A stretch of DNA of 64,000 nucleotides from Streptomyces sp. NBC_00708 (GTDB lineage Bacteria > Actinomycetota > Actinomycetes > Streptomycetales > Streptomycetaceae), in contig CP108998.1 in assembly GCA_036226585.1 (NCBI GenBank), positions 62,001 through 126,000 of the forward strand, read 5' to 3'. The notes beneath the pieces were generated by a model. That model was not told the origin of the DNA and made no database searches. It saw only the letters and a program-made list of their open reading frames with translations. A program made the position numbers and the translations under genes. Below, in pieces: positions 48,454 to 56,183 of the stretch (position 1 is its first letter; the number at the start of each line of letters is the position of its first letter).

Positions 48454-49096
48454 GCCGCATCCGCTCCTGACCTGCTTCACCGACGCCGCCCACGGCCGTT
48501 TCCCGCCCTGCGACGGCGGTGTGACGGTGCTTCCGCCGCTGTCCGGCGGGCTGGAGGCCTCCGTCGCCTTCACCGGACACGCGGTGATCGCCACCGCCCT
48601 GGGCGTCGCCGGCGTACACGCCCTGGGACCGGACGGCTTCGGTGCCTCCCTGGCCCCCGACTTCCTTCGTCACCTCGCGGGCCCCGAGGGGACGATCGGC
48701 GTCACCGACGCCACCCTGACGACCCGTGGTACCGGCGGAACGCCACGCCTGGCCGAGCTCGGGGACGAAGCGCACGATCACCCGCGCGTCCTGCACGCCC
48801 GCGCACTGAGGACCGGCATCAAGGTCTACGGCGACGAGCGGGGGCTGATCACGCTGGCGGACGGCCTTGCCGGACGGCGGGAACTGAGCATCGAACTGCA
48901 TGCCCCCCACCACGGCAGCCAGGGCCACGGACGCGGCCTCCTCGCGGACGCCCTCACGCTCGTTCCGGCGGGCGAACCGCTCTTCGCCGCGGTGTCCCCG
49001 GGCAACGCCCGCTCCCTCCGCGCCTTCCTGGCCTGCGGGTTCACCCCGATCGGCAGCGAAGTGATCATCCGGCCCCAGCGATCCGCAGAGCACTGA
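48446..49096 (+). CDS. GNAT-like N-acetyltransferase
   Basis: The 216-residue protein has a weakly conserved N-terminal half and a GNAT acetyl-CoA loop GSQGHGRGLLADALTLV with a later FAAVSPGNARSLRAFLACGF strand-helix. It starts at GTG 48446, overlapping the hydrolase by 8 bases, so the two are coupled. N-terminal residues 1-100 resemble the long variant GNATs often called hypothetical in Streptomyces. The substrate is unknown. Confidence 0.75.
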   Translation: MTEPHPLLTCFTDAAHGRFPPCDGGVTVLPPLSGGLEASVAFTGHAVIATALGVAGVHALGPDGFGASLAPDFLRHLAGPEGTIGVTDATLTTRGTGGTPRLAELGDEAHDHPRVLHARALRTGIKVYGDERGLITLADGLAGRRELSIELHAPHHGSQGHGRGLLADALTLVPAGEPLFAAVSPGNARSLRAFLACGFTPIGSEVIIRPQRSAEH

Positions 49097-49108
49097 GGAG
49101 GCCAGCCG

Positions 49109-49468
49109 TTGTTCCACGCCATCCGTACCGTCATGACCTTCGCTGTCGACCCCGAGGCGTCGGCCCGTTGGTGGGGCGAGCTTCTCGGCGTGCCCGTGGA
49201 GAAGGACATCGGTGACACCGGGGCCGTATACGCCTGGGTGGTGGTCGGCGGGGTCGAGCTCGGGTTCCATCCGGTGGACGACGAGCGCAATCCCCGGGGC
49301 GGCAGCCCCGTCGTGTACTGGGGCGTGGAGGACCTCGACCAGGTCCGCGAGCGGCTGCTCGCCGCCGGTTGTGAGCACCACCGCGGCCCGCTGACCATCG
49401 AACCCGGCCGCAGGATCGCCCAGCTGCGCGACCCGTTCGGCACGGTCATCGGCATCGAAGGCCCTTAG
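49109..49468 (+). CDS. VOC-family protein, single glyoxalase-like domain
   Basis: The 119-residue protein has the VOC beta-alpha-beta-beta-beta pattern: TVMTFAVDPEASARWWGELL, VVVGGVELGFHPVD and RIAQLRDPFGTVIGIEG. It starts at a TTG with GAGGAGG upstream. Single-domain VOC proteins dimerise to form metal- or drug-binding sites. It is last in the hydrolase-GNAT-VOC run and stops just before the bidirectional terminator. The ligand is unknown. Confidence 0.8.
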   Translation: MFHAIRTVMTFAVDPEASARWWGELLGVPVEKDIGDTGAVYAWVVVGGVELGFHPVDDERNPRGGSPVVYWGVEDLDQVRERLLAAGCEHHRGPLTIEPGRRIAQLRDPFGTVIGIEGP

Positions 49469-49475
49469 AACCGTG

Positions 49476-49511
49476 CCGGTCCTGCTCCCGAGTACGGGGG
49501 AGCAGGACCGG
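49476..49511. terminator. Bidirectional terminator, perfect 14-bp stem
   Basis: CCGGTCCTGCTCCC (49476-49489) pairs with GGGAGCAGGACCGG (49498-49511) around an 8-base loop. It lies between convergent genes ending at 49468 (+) and 49535 (-) and can serve both. Confidence 0.75.
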
Positions 49512-49534
49512 GCGGGAACAGCGGTGCTTCGGGC

Positions 49535-50005
49535 TCAGCCGATCTGGTAGAACTCCACGTCCCCGTACTGGTACGTGTTGGCGATTCCGCTGGTGGCGCC
49601 CACGATGAGCTCGACGGAGCCGTTCTCGTGCCGGTCGGAGCGGACGTCGATCTTCACGGGCGTGTCCGTGCACCAGTAGCTCTTGTAGTGCCAGCTGCCG
49701 CCCCAGTTCCGGTAGCCCAGGGTCACGGACTGGCCGGTGAGGGCGCCGTGGTGGCAGTAGGCGTCGAGTTCGCCCTTGACGGTGTAGTTGCGCGGGCCGT
49801 CGCTGCTGACGGTGCCGTTGAAGCGGACGTCGTACAAGTTGATGCCGTACGAGTCGTCCTTCACAAAGCTGACGTGGGCTTCGAGGGTCGCCGCGCTGGC
49901 GGACGAGACCGGCAGGAGTGCCGCGCCGGCCACGGCGAGGGCGGTGGCGCAGGCACGGGCCAGGCGGCGCGTCGGGCGCCTGGTGGAGGAGGAGTTCGTC
50001 GTCAT
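49535..50005 (-). CDS. Secreted hypothetical protein
   Basis: The protein of about 156 residues has a signal peptide (ATALAVAGAALLPVSSASA) after a basic n-region with paired arginines. A mature beta-rich domain of about 125 residues with two cysteines (YCHHGAL and YWCTDTP) that could form a disulfide follows. It is rich in Tyr, Trp and Asn. I do not recognise a family. ATG 50005 gives a typical signal peptide, but the ATG at 50023 is also possible, and neither has a strong ribosome site. Confidence 0.6.
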   Translation of the reverse strand: MTTNSSSTRRPTRRLARACATALAVAGAALLPVSSASAATLEAHVSFVKDDSYGINLYDVRFNGTVSSDGPRNYTVKGELDAYCHHGALTGQSVTLGYRNWGGSWHYKSYWCTDTPVKIDVRSDRHENGSVELIVGATSGIANTYQYGDVEFYQIG

Positions 50006-50078
50006 GTCCCGGAAAACGATCATCGAGTGGAGCGGTGTTCGCCCATTCCGGCGATCTTGAAACGGCGGCCGCCTCACC

Positions 50079-50639
50079 TCACCCCGCAGCCACCCCCGCC
50101 AGCCGCCCCAGCGCCGCCTTGATCCGGTCCGGTGTCACCCCCCGTTCCCGCTGGTGGAGATACACCTCCGGGGCCAGCGGTGCGAGCAGGCTGTCCGCCA
50201 GGGCCTCCGGGTCCGGAGTCCCCGCCTGGCGGAGGAGGGTCAGGATGTGGGCGCGCCAGAAGCCGTACGCGCCCACCGCGAGGCGCTTCGCCCCGGACTC
50301 CGCGCCCAGGACCAGGTGGCCGTGCCGGTCCAGCAGGTCGACCATCGCCGCGAAGAAGGCGGTGAGCCGTTCGTGGGGCGGGGCGCCGGGGCCCAGGGGC
50401 GGGGCGCCGCGCAGCAGTTCGTCCTGGAGGAGCCGTTCGTGCTCGTCGAGCAGGGCCGCCGCGATGGACGCCACGTCCGGGTAGCGGCGGTAGAGGGTGC
50501 CCCGGCCGACGCCGGCCGTGCGGGCGATGTCCTCCATCGTGACCGTCCGGGGGTCCCCGGTCTCGAACAACTCGGCCGCGGCGGCGAGCACCTTGGCACG
50601 GTTGCGCGCCGCGTCCGCGCGTTCCCTCATCTCCGCCAC
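50079..50639 (-). CDS. TetR-family repressor
   Basis: The 186-residue protein has an N-terminal HTH (VTMEDIARTAGVGRGTLYRR, then YPDVASIAAALL) and a helical C-terminal ligand domain. It is divergent from the azoreductase and SMR genes. Two palindromes with GGACA arms lie between, so it probably represses both directions and responds to a quinone or cationic drug. The ATG at 50639 is preceded by a weak site. Confidence 0.85.
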   Translation of the reverse strand: MAEMRERADAARNRAKVLAAAAELFETGDPRTVTMEDIARTAGVGRGTLYRRYPDVASIAAALLDEHERLLQDELLRGAPPLGPGAPPHERLTAFFAAMVDLLDRHGHLVLGAESGAKRLAVGAYGFWRAHILTLLRQAGTPDPEALADSLLAPLAPEVYLHQRERGVTPDRIKAALGRLAGVAAG

Positions 50640-50670
50640 GGGCCCAGCCTACGTCAGTTTGGGAAGTAAG

Positions 50671-50685
50671 CGGACACCGTGTCCG
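50671..50685. promoter_or_regulatory. 15-bp perfect palindrome, TetR operator 1
   Basis: CGGACAC-C-GTGTCCG has 7-base arms, followed by GTTG. The downstream copy at 50718-50730 shares the GGACA/TGTCC core and the same GGTTG extension. Confidence 0.65.
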
Positions 50686-50717
50686 GTTGGTTGTAGGGTC
50701 GACTCGTTCGCGTAACT

Positions 50718-50730
50718 GGACAGGGTGTCC
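50718..50730. promoter_or_regulatory. 13-bp palindrome, TetR operator 2
   Basis: GGACA-GGG-TGTCC has perfect 5-base arms and is followed by GGTTGTG, as at operator 1. Its centre is 46 bp from that of operator 1, upstream of the azoreductase. Confidence 0.6.
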
Positions 50731-50788
50731 GGTTGTGTCGACGTCACGTCTGCGTGTGCTCGAACGATTCGCCCGAGGAGACCCCGTC

Positions 50789-51454
50789 ATGACTGCCACC
50801 GCCCCGACTCTGCTCCACATCGACGCCAGCGCCCGCCGCCACTCCTTCAGCCGGGAGCTCGGTGACGCCGTCGCCGGTGCCTGGCATGCGGCCCACCCCG
50901 GCGGCACGTACGTGCACCGCGACCTCGCGCTCACCCCCGTCCCGCAGATAACCGAGGCGTGGACCGAGCTGTGCGACTACGTCCTGGAGCACGGGATCAC
51001 CGACACCGGCCGGTACCGGGAAGCGGTCCGCACCCCGGAACAGGCCGCCGCCTGGGCGGTCGTCGAGCCGCTGCTCGCCGAACTCGTCGCCGCCGACACC
51101 GTCCTGATCGCCACGCCCATGTACAACTTCTCGATCCCCGCCTCGCTCAAGGCGTGGATCGACCAGGTGACCTTCCCCAGGATGTCCCTGGCCGGACGGC
51201 GGTTCGTCGTGGCGTACGCGCGGGGCGGGGCGTACGGGCCGGGCACGCCGCGCCACCCGTACGACCACCAGGAGCGCTACCTGCGCGACTTCTTCGCCGG
51301 GCACTTCGCCGTTCCGGACGAGGCGATGGACTTCCTCGGCACCGAGCTGGTGAACGCGCGCGTCGACCCCGCCCTCGCCGCCCGCCGCGCCGCCCACGAC
51401 GCCTCCCGCGAGGCGGCGCTGGCGGCGGCCCGGAAGACCGGAGGGGCGCTGTGA
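50789..51454 (+). CDS. FMN-dependent NADH-azoreductase / quinone reductase (AzoR-like)
   Basis: The 221-residue flavodoxin-like protein has LLHIDASARRHSFSRELGDA (FMN phosphate loop), VLIATPMYNFSIPASLKAWI, DQVTFPRMSL and then RRFVVAYARGGAYG. AzoR enzymes reduce azo dyes, quinones and nitroaromatics with NADH. GAGGAG lies 7 bases before ATG 50789. It is coupled to the SMR pump by GTGA and is likely controlled by the divergent TetR repressor, a layout for detoxification plus efflux. Confidence 0.85.
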   Translation: MTATAPTLLHIDASARRHSFSRELGDAVAGAWHAAHPGGTYVHRDLALTPVPQITEAWTELCDYVLEHGITDTGRYREAVRTPEQAAAWAVVEPLLAELVAADTVLIATPMYNFSIPASLKAWIDQVTFPRMSLAGRRFVVAYARGGAYGPGTPRHPYDHQERYLRDFFAGHFAVPDEAMDFLGTELVNARVDPALAARRAAHDASREAALAAARKTGGAL

Positions 51455-51774
51455 GCTGGCTGCTGCTCCTCGCGGCGGGGCTGGTGGAGGTCGCCTGGTC
51501 GCAGAGCATCAAGCCCACGGCCGGCTTCACCCGCCCGCTGCCGACGCTGATCTGCTTCGTGCTGGCCGCCGCCGCGGTCTATCTGCTGTCGCTGGCGATG
51601 CGGAACCTGCCGGTCGGCACGGCGTACGCGGTCTTCACCGGGATCGGCGCCCTCGGTGCGATCACCCTGGGCATCGTCGTCCACAAGGACCCGGTGTCGG
51701 CGGGCCGCGTCGCCGCACTCGCCCTGATCGTCGGGGGCGTGGCGCTGTCCCGGCTAACCGTCCAGGACGCCTGA
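51451..51774 (+). CDS. SMR-family (EmrE/SugE-like) multidrug efflux protein
   Basis: The 107-residue protein has four TM helices. TM1 carries the membrane glutamate of the family in LLLAAGLVEVAWSQSIK, and TM3 has GTAYAVFTGIGALGAI, the SugE/EmrE signature. SMR proteins export quaternary ammonium or guanidinium compounds as dimers coupled to protons. The W in VEVAW is SugE/Gdx-like, so guanidinium is possible. Start GTG 51451 overlaps the azoreductase. Its 3' end overlaps the convergent MarR gene by 21 bases. Confidence 0.85.
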   Translation: MSWLLLLAAGLVEVAWSQSIKPTAGFTRPLPTLICFVLAAAAVYLLSLAMRNLPVGTAYAVFTGIGALGAITLGIVVHKDPVSAGRVAALALIVGGVALSRLTVQDA

Positions 51775-52227
51775 CCGGCCGCCGGGGCGCCGGGGGGTGA
51801 GCGGCAGGGGCGGGGAGAGCATGGGCTCCAGGAGCTGCGCCAGCTCGCGGCGCCGGTGCGGGTCGAGCCGGTCGGTGGCCGGTGCCAGCTCCTCCCGCCC
51901 CTGCGCGTAGAGCCGTTCGATGAGCTCGCGCCCCTCGTCGGTGATCAGGACGACCACGGCGCGCTTGTCCTCGGGGCTGGTGCCCCGGGCCAGCAGGCCC
52001 CGGCGCTCGGCGCGGGCGATCAGGCCGGACAGGGTCGACTTGTCCAGGCCGAGGAAGGCCGCCAGATCGCTCATACGGGGCTGCCGGTCCCGCACGATGC
52101 CGAGGACGCGCAGCTGCGTGAGGGACAGATCGTGCTCGGCGCCGATCCGCGTGAGCACGCCCATGATCTGGAAGGCGCTGCGGACCAGGCCGTCCAGCAG
52201 GGCGTCGGTGGAGTCGTCGGGGGCCAT
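51754..52227 (-). CDS. MarR-family transcriptional regulator
   Basis: The 157-residue protein has the MarR winged HTH: LTQLRVLGIVRDRQPRMSDL, then AFLGLDKSTLSGLIARAERR and the wing DKRAVVVLITDEGREL. I chose the ATG at 52227; the longer frame to 52290 crosses the operator. It is divergent from a quinone-reductase gene with two TTGGTA-N-T-N-CAAAC sites between, so it is probably an autoregulated redox or xenobiotic sensor. No cysteine switch is visible. Confidence 0.8.
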   Translation of the reverse strand: MAPDDSTDALLDGLVRSAFQIMGVLTRIGAEHDLSLTQLRVLGIVRDRQPRMSDLAAFLGLDKSTLSGLIARAERRGLLARGTSPEDKRAVVVLITDEGRELIERLYAQGREELAPATDRLDPHRRRELAQLLEPMLSPPLPLTPRRPGGRSGVLDG

Positions 52228-52249
52228 GGAATCCACCCTACTTGACATT

Positions 52250-52264
52250 GTTGGTATTACAAAC
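52250..52264. promoter_or_regulatory. MarR operator copy 1
   Basis: GTTGGTATTACAAAC is a near palindrome with arms GTTxGT. It lies 23 bases upstream of the MarR start. A related copy is at 52279-52293. A TTGACA at 52242-52247 is a candidate -35 for the reductase. Confidence 0.55.
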
Positions 52265-52278
52265 AACTCTGATATTGA

Positions 52279-52293
52279 TTGGTAATGCAAACC
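52279..52293. promoter_or_regulatory. MarR operator copy 2
   Basis: TTGGTAATGCAAACC shares TTGGTA and CAAAC with copy 1 and lies 21 bases before the reductase ATG. The area is markedly AT-rich for this genome, marking the divergent promoters. Confidence 0.55.
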
Positions 52294-52313
52294 AAACCAT
52301 CAGGGAGTTCCTC

Positions 52314-53243
52314 ATGCACGCAGCAGTCATCACGGCGCACGGCGCCCCGCCCGTCTACCGCGAACACCCCGAACCCGTGGCCCGGGGCGAGCACGAGATG
52401 GTCGTGGACGTCCTCGCGGCGGGCCTGCACCACCTCACCCGCTCCAAGGCCGAGGGCACCCACTACTCGGCCACCGGCGTCTTCCCGATCGTGCCCGGCG
52501 TGGACGCCGTCGTCCGCGAGCCCTCGGGCCGGCTGCGCTACGCGATCCTGGACGACACGGACCTCGGCACCTTCGCCGAGCGCACCGTGATCGACGTACG
52601 CCGCAGCATCGTCCTCCCCGGCAACGCGGACCCGGTCCGGATCGCCGCGGCGATGAACCCGGGCATGTCCTCCTGGGTCGCGCTGCGCCGCCGCATCGCC
52701 TTCCGGGAGGGGCAGCGCGTCCTCGTCCTCGGCGCCACCGGGAGCGCCGGACGCATGGCCGTCCAGATCGCCAAGCGGTTCGGCGCGGCGGAGGTCTTCG
52801 CCGCCGGCCGGAACGCCGCCCGGCTCGCCGAGCTGCCCGCCCTCGGCGCGGACCGCGTGCTCACCTTCGACAAGATCGACGCCGCGGCCGACGCCGACGT
52901 CGTCCTCGACTTCGTCTGGGGCGAGCCCGCCGCGGGCGCCATGCTTCCCCTTCTCACCGCGCGCGCCGACCGCTCCGCCCCGCTCACCTGGGTGCAGATC
53001 GGCTCCATGGCGGGCCCGACCGCACCGATCCCCTCGGCGGCGCTGCGCAAGGCCCGGCTGGAGATCGTCGGCAGCGGCATCGGCTCGCTCTCCCCCCGCG
53101 ACTTCCTCGCCGAACTCCCGGAACTGGCCGCGGCGGTGACCGAAGGCGCCCTCGACGTCCGCGCGCGGGCCGTGGAACCGGCCGGGATCGCGCAGGCGTG
53201 GAACGACCACCGCAGCGACGAACGCCTCGTCCTCGTTCCGTAG
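52314..53243 (+). CDS. Zinc-free MDR-family quinone oxidoreductase-like protein
   Basis: The 309-residue protein has the MDR fold with nucleotide site QRVLVLGATGSAGRMAVQI and VFPIVPGVDAVVRE in the catalytic domain; the zinc-binding Cys cluster of alcohol dehydrogenases is absent, as in quinone oxidoreductases. It reduces quinones or enones with NADPH. ATG 52314 has CAGGGAG upstream. It is divergent from, and probably repressed by, the MarR gene. Confidence 0.8.
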   Translation: MHAAVITAHGAPPVYREHPEPVARGEHEMVVDVLAAGLHHLTRSKAEGTHYSATGVFPIVPGVDAVVREPSGRLRYAILDDTDLGTFAERTVIDVRRSIVLPGNADPVRIAAAMNPGMSSWVALRRRIAFREGQRVLVLGATGSAGRMAVQIAKRFGAAEVFAAGRNAARLAELPALGADRVLTFDKIDAAADADVVLDFVWGEPAAGAMLPLLTARADRSAPLTWVQIGSMAGPTAPIPSAALRKARLEIVGSGIGSLSPRDFLAELPELAAAVTEGALDVRARAVEPAGIAQAWNDHRSDERLVLVP

Positions 53244-53298
53244 TTCCTCCGACGGCGGCGCATCGAGGCCTCGTACGCATGATCGATAGGCTCACCCC

Positions 53299-53907
53299 AT
53301 GGGCCTGGACATCACCACACTGATCGCCGACTGGTCGTGGCTGGCCGAGGTCCCGCCCCGGGAACGGCTGCCACGCCTGCGGGAGGCCTGGTACGACGAC
53401 GGGACCGGGCTGTGGGACCACGACGCACCCGGGACCGACGGCGGCTGGGAGTGGCCGCGCGGGCCGCACAGCGCGCGCTTCGGGGTGTACGGGTTCCCGG
53501 GCACCCTCGGCTCGTTCAAGCCACATTTCTGGGCGGGGGAGGGCTGGGAGAAGACGCGCGAACACGTCGACCCGGCCGTGCGGGCGGAGGTGGACGCGCT
53601 GCTCGGCGGGCTGACCTGGGACGGCCCGGACTTCGACGACGACGAGGAGAGCGAGGACCACGCCTTCTTCTCCCACGACAGCGTGCTGGTGGCGTGTGCG
53701 CCGGAGCGCGTACGGGAACTGCTCGCGACCTGGGAGCGCGTACGGCCCCGGCTCGATGAGGTACGAGCACCGTTCGACGCGTACGCCGCCCTGCCCGAGG
53801 GATGGATCCCCGACGCCGACGCCTTCGTACGCCTCCTGGCCGACTGGGGCGAGGTCCTGGCCGAGGCCGCCCGCCGGGGCTGGGGGATCGCGGGCTTGAG
53901 CGGGTAA
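53299..53907 (+). CDS. Hypothetical protein, acidic, Trp-rich
   Basis: The 202-residue soluble protein is acidic and Trp-rich (WSWLAEVPPRERLPRLREAW, then HFWAGEGWEKTREHV and DFDDDEESEDHAFF). I know of similar Streptomyces hypothetical proteins but no function; there is no motif for catalysis or DNA binding. ATG 53299 is preceded by a weak site. Its stop codon falls in the first unit of an 8-bp tandem repeat. Confidence 0.65.
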   Translation: MGLDITTLIADWSWLAEVPPRERLPRLREAWYDDGTGLWDHDAPGTDGGWEWPRGPHSARFGVYGFPGTLGSFKPHFWAGEGWEKTREHVDPAVRAEVDALLGGLTWDGPDFDDDEESEDHAFFSHDSVLVACAPERVRELLATWERVRPRLDEVRAPFDAYAALPEGWIPDADAFVRLLADWGEVLAEAARRGWGIAGLSG

Positions 53908-53931
53908 GCGGGTAAGCGGGTAAGCGGGTAA
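53900..53931 (+). repeat. Four tandem copies of the octamer GCGGGTAA
   Basis: Four exact 8-bp units fill 53900-53931, between convergent genes. The first TAA is the stop codon of the upstream gene, and because 8 is not a multiple of 3, stop codons occur in successive frames. It is a likely slippage-prone site. Confidence 0.8.
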
Positions 53932-53934
53932 GGG

Positions 53935-54774
53935 CTACCGCCTGCGGGAGACCCCCAGCTCGATGAGGTAGCGCTTCGTCACCCGGCCCCCGTACCGCCC
54001 GTCGATCAGCTCCGCGATGGACGACAGCAGCCCGCGCCGGGCGGCGTCCGGGAGCGCGCGGTGGCCCGAGTACGTCCGCAGCACGTCCAGGTACTCCGCC
54101 GCGGTGTACGTGACGTCGTGCTCGTAGCGGCGGAAGACCGTGGGCCCGAAGCGGCCGCTGCGGGCCACCTCCTCCGCGTGGTCCACGTTGCCGACCTCGC
54201 CGGCCACCGGGGGCCGCGTCCCGGGCTTCGTGTCCGGGTCGAACCGCTCGTAGCAACGCTGGACGTCCACGAAGAACTCCTCGGTGCCGCCCGCCACATG
54301 CTGCGTACGCACCACGGCGAGCGCCCCGCCGGGCCGCAGCGCGTCGGCGGCCCTGGGCACACGCACCGCCGGGTCGATCCAGTGGAACGAGGTCACCGCG
54401 AGCACGGTGTCGTACGGCTCCGGGGGCAGCGGCCAGCTCTCGAACTCGGCCGTCACCACCTCCACGCCCCGCGCCCCGGCCAGGTTGCGCCGGGCGACCG
54501 CGGCCATGCTCGGCCCCGCCTCGACGGCCGTGATCCGGCAGCCCCGCCCGGCCAGCGGGACCGTCGCCTGCCCGGTCCCGCACCCCACCTCCAGTACGCG
54601 GCTGCCGGCGCGGGCCCCGGCGAGTTCCGCGAGGTCGTCGTAGAGCGCCGCCGGATACCCCGGCCGGGCCCGGTCGTACAGCTCCGCGTCCTCGTCGAAC
54701 GTCCGCCGCAGCCGCTCCCGCCGGGAGTCCTCGGGCTGGTCGTCGCGTGGCGCGGGTGCGGTGATTTCGGGCAT
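53935..54774 (-). CDS. Class I SAM-dependent methyltransferase
   Basis: The 279-residue protein has motif I SRVLEVGCGTGQATVPLAGR, ITAVEAGPSMAAVARRNLAG, and VLAVTSFHWIDPAVRVPRA, typical of the UbiE/Methyltransf_11 group with an N-terminal FDEDAELYDRARPGYP. The C-terminal 120 residues carry a helical substrate cap. The substrate is unknown. It ends 4 bases after the octamer repeat, convergent with the hypothetical gene. The ATG at 54774 lacks a strong ribosome site. Confidence 0.85.
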   Translation of the reverse strand: MPEITAPAPRDDQPEDSRRERLRRTFDEDAELYDRARPGYPAALYDDLAELAGARAGSRVLEVGCGTGQATVPLAGRGCRITAVEAGPSMAAVARRNLAGARGVEVVTAEFESWPLPPEPYDTVLAVTSFHWIDPAVRVPRAADALRPGGALAVVRTQHVAGGTEEFFVDVQRCYERFDPDTKPGTRPPVAGEVGNVDHAEEVARSGRFGPTVFRRYEHDVTYTAAEYLDVLRTYSGHRALPDAARRGLLSSIAELIDGRYGGRVTKRYLIELGVSRRR

Positions 54775-54834
54775 GCGGAGCAGGCTACGCGGTGCCCGCG
54801 CGCCGTGCGTGGCGCCGGATCGGCGACCCCGGCG

Positions 54835-55728
54835 CTACCGGCCCTCGCACAGCCCGGCCTCCACGGCCGCCTGGATGTCGTCGTCCTGGGCGTCCGTACC
54901 GCCCGGGTCGAGGTTCACCATGACCGAGGTCTGCCTGCCGTCGAGGGTGGCGCCGCCGGCGGTCTGGAAGCCGAAGATGTCGCCGCCGTGGCCCCAGTAG
55001 TGCCCGCCGCACGGGAGCGTCCGGCGCTCCAGGCCGAGGCCGTACGCCCGGTCGTCACCGGCCGGCCTGGTCCGCATCATCTCCCTGAGCTGCGCCGGTT
55101 CGAGCAGCCGGCCGTCCACGAGGGCGGCCAGGAACCGGTTGAGGTCGGCGGCGCTGGAGACCATCTCGCCGGACGCGCCCGCGACCGACGGGTTGATCGC
55201 GGTGGCGTCCATGAGCGGCGCGTCCTTGCCCGGCCGTACGTATCCGCGCGGATGCGGGCCGGGGATCACCGGGTCGTTGCCGGGCACAGTGGTCGCCTCA
55301 AGCCCGAGCGGCCGGATGACGCGGCGGCGGACCTCCTCGCCGTAGGGGTGCCCGGTCACCTTCTCGATGACCATGCCGGCCAGCAGGTAGTTCGTGTTGG
55401 AGTAGTCCCAGCCGTGGCCGGGTCTGAACGTACGGGGCCGGTCGAGCGCCAGGTCCACCAGGTCACGCGTCTCGTGGTGGGCGAGCGGGTCCGTCAGAAC
55501 GTCCTGCGGGCTGAGGAAGTCGAGATAGTCCGGCAGCCCGCTGGTGTGCTGGAGCAGCCGGCGTACGGTGACGCCCCGCCACGTGCCCGGATGGTCGCGG
55601 ACGACGTCCGGCAGGTAGCGCCCCACCGGCGCGTCGAGGGCGACGCGGTGCTCACCGACCAGCTGGAGCACCACCGTGGCCACGAAGGGCTTGGTCATGC
55701 TGCCGATCCGGAAGCGGCTGTCACGTAT
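54835..55728 (-). pseudogene. Serine beta-lactamase-like hydrolase, N-terminally truncated
   Basis: The preserved part carries all three class C/DD-peptidase motifs: SMTKPF (SxxK), YSNTNYLLAG (YxN) and YWGHGGDIFGF (HxG). The N-terminal 60-100 residues, including any signal peptide, are missing: coding similarity begins at DSRFRIGSMTKPF near 55728, and the frame further right is antisense to an oxidoreductase remnant. With no promoter or start, it is probably silent. Intact relatives are secreted D-Ala-D-Ala carboxypeptidases or esterases of about 380-420 residues. Confidence 0.65.
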
Positions 55729-56079
55729 CCGGCGGCCGACGCCTACAAGACCGAGGAGATCCGCGAGGACCCCCGGGTCACGCTCGTCCCCGTCGACCAC
55801 CTGACGCTCGCGGACAGCGGGTCGGCGGAGGCGGTGGGGCCGGACGGTGTGCGGCAGAAGCTCGTGGCGGACGCCGTCCACCTCAGCCTCGGGAGTGCGC
55901 CCGCCGCCCCGGCCGGCGATCTGGTCCGGGGCGCCGACGGGTACTGCGCGCCCGCCGACCAGCATCCGCGCGTCCTCGTCGCCGGCGACCTCCGCTCCGC
56001 GCGCTACCAGCGGATCATGACCGCCCTGGGTTCCGGCAGCGAGGCCGCGCTGCACGCGTACTACGCGGACCGTCTGTAG
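55729..56079 (+). pseudogene. C-terminal fragment of a FAD-dependent pyridine-nucleotide oxidoreductase
   Basis: About 116 residues remain, ending PRVLVAGDLRSARYQRIMTA then GSGSEAALHAYYADRL, the second FAD-contact motif and terminal helix of thioredoxin-reductase-like flavoproteins. The N-terminal FAD and NAD(P) domains are absent. The fragment begins at the same junction where the divergent hydrolase gene loses its front, so one deletion removed both 5' ends. No start codon or ribosome site is seen. Confidence 0.6.
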
Positions 56080-56183
56080 GCCCGTGGTACGACGCGCAGC
56101 CACGCACATGCGACTGCGGAGGTACCAAATCGCCACCCGTGGGCGGACGTTGAGGTACCCGGTCCGCGCCTAGCGTTCCGATC

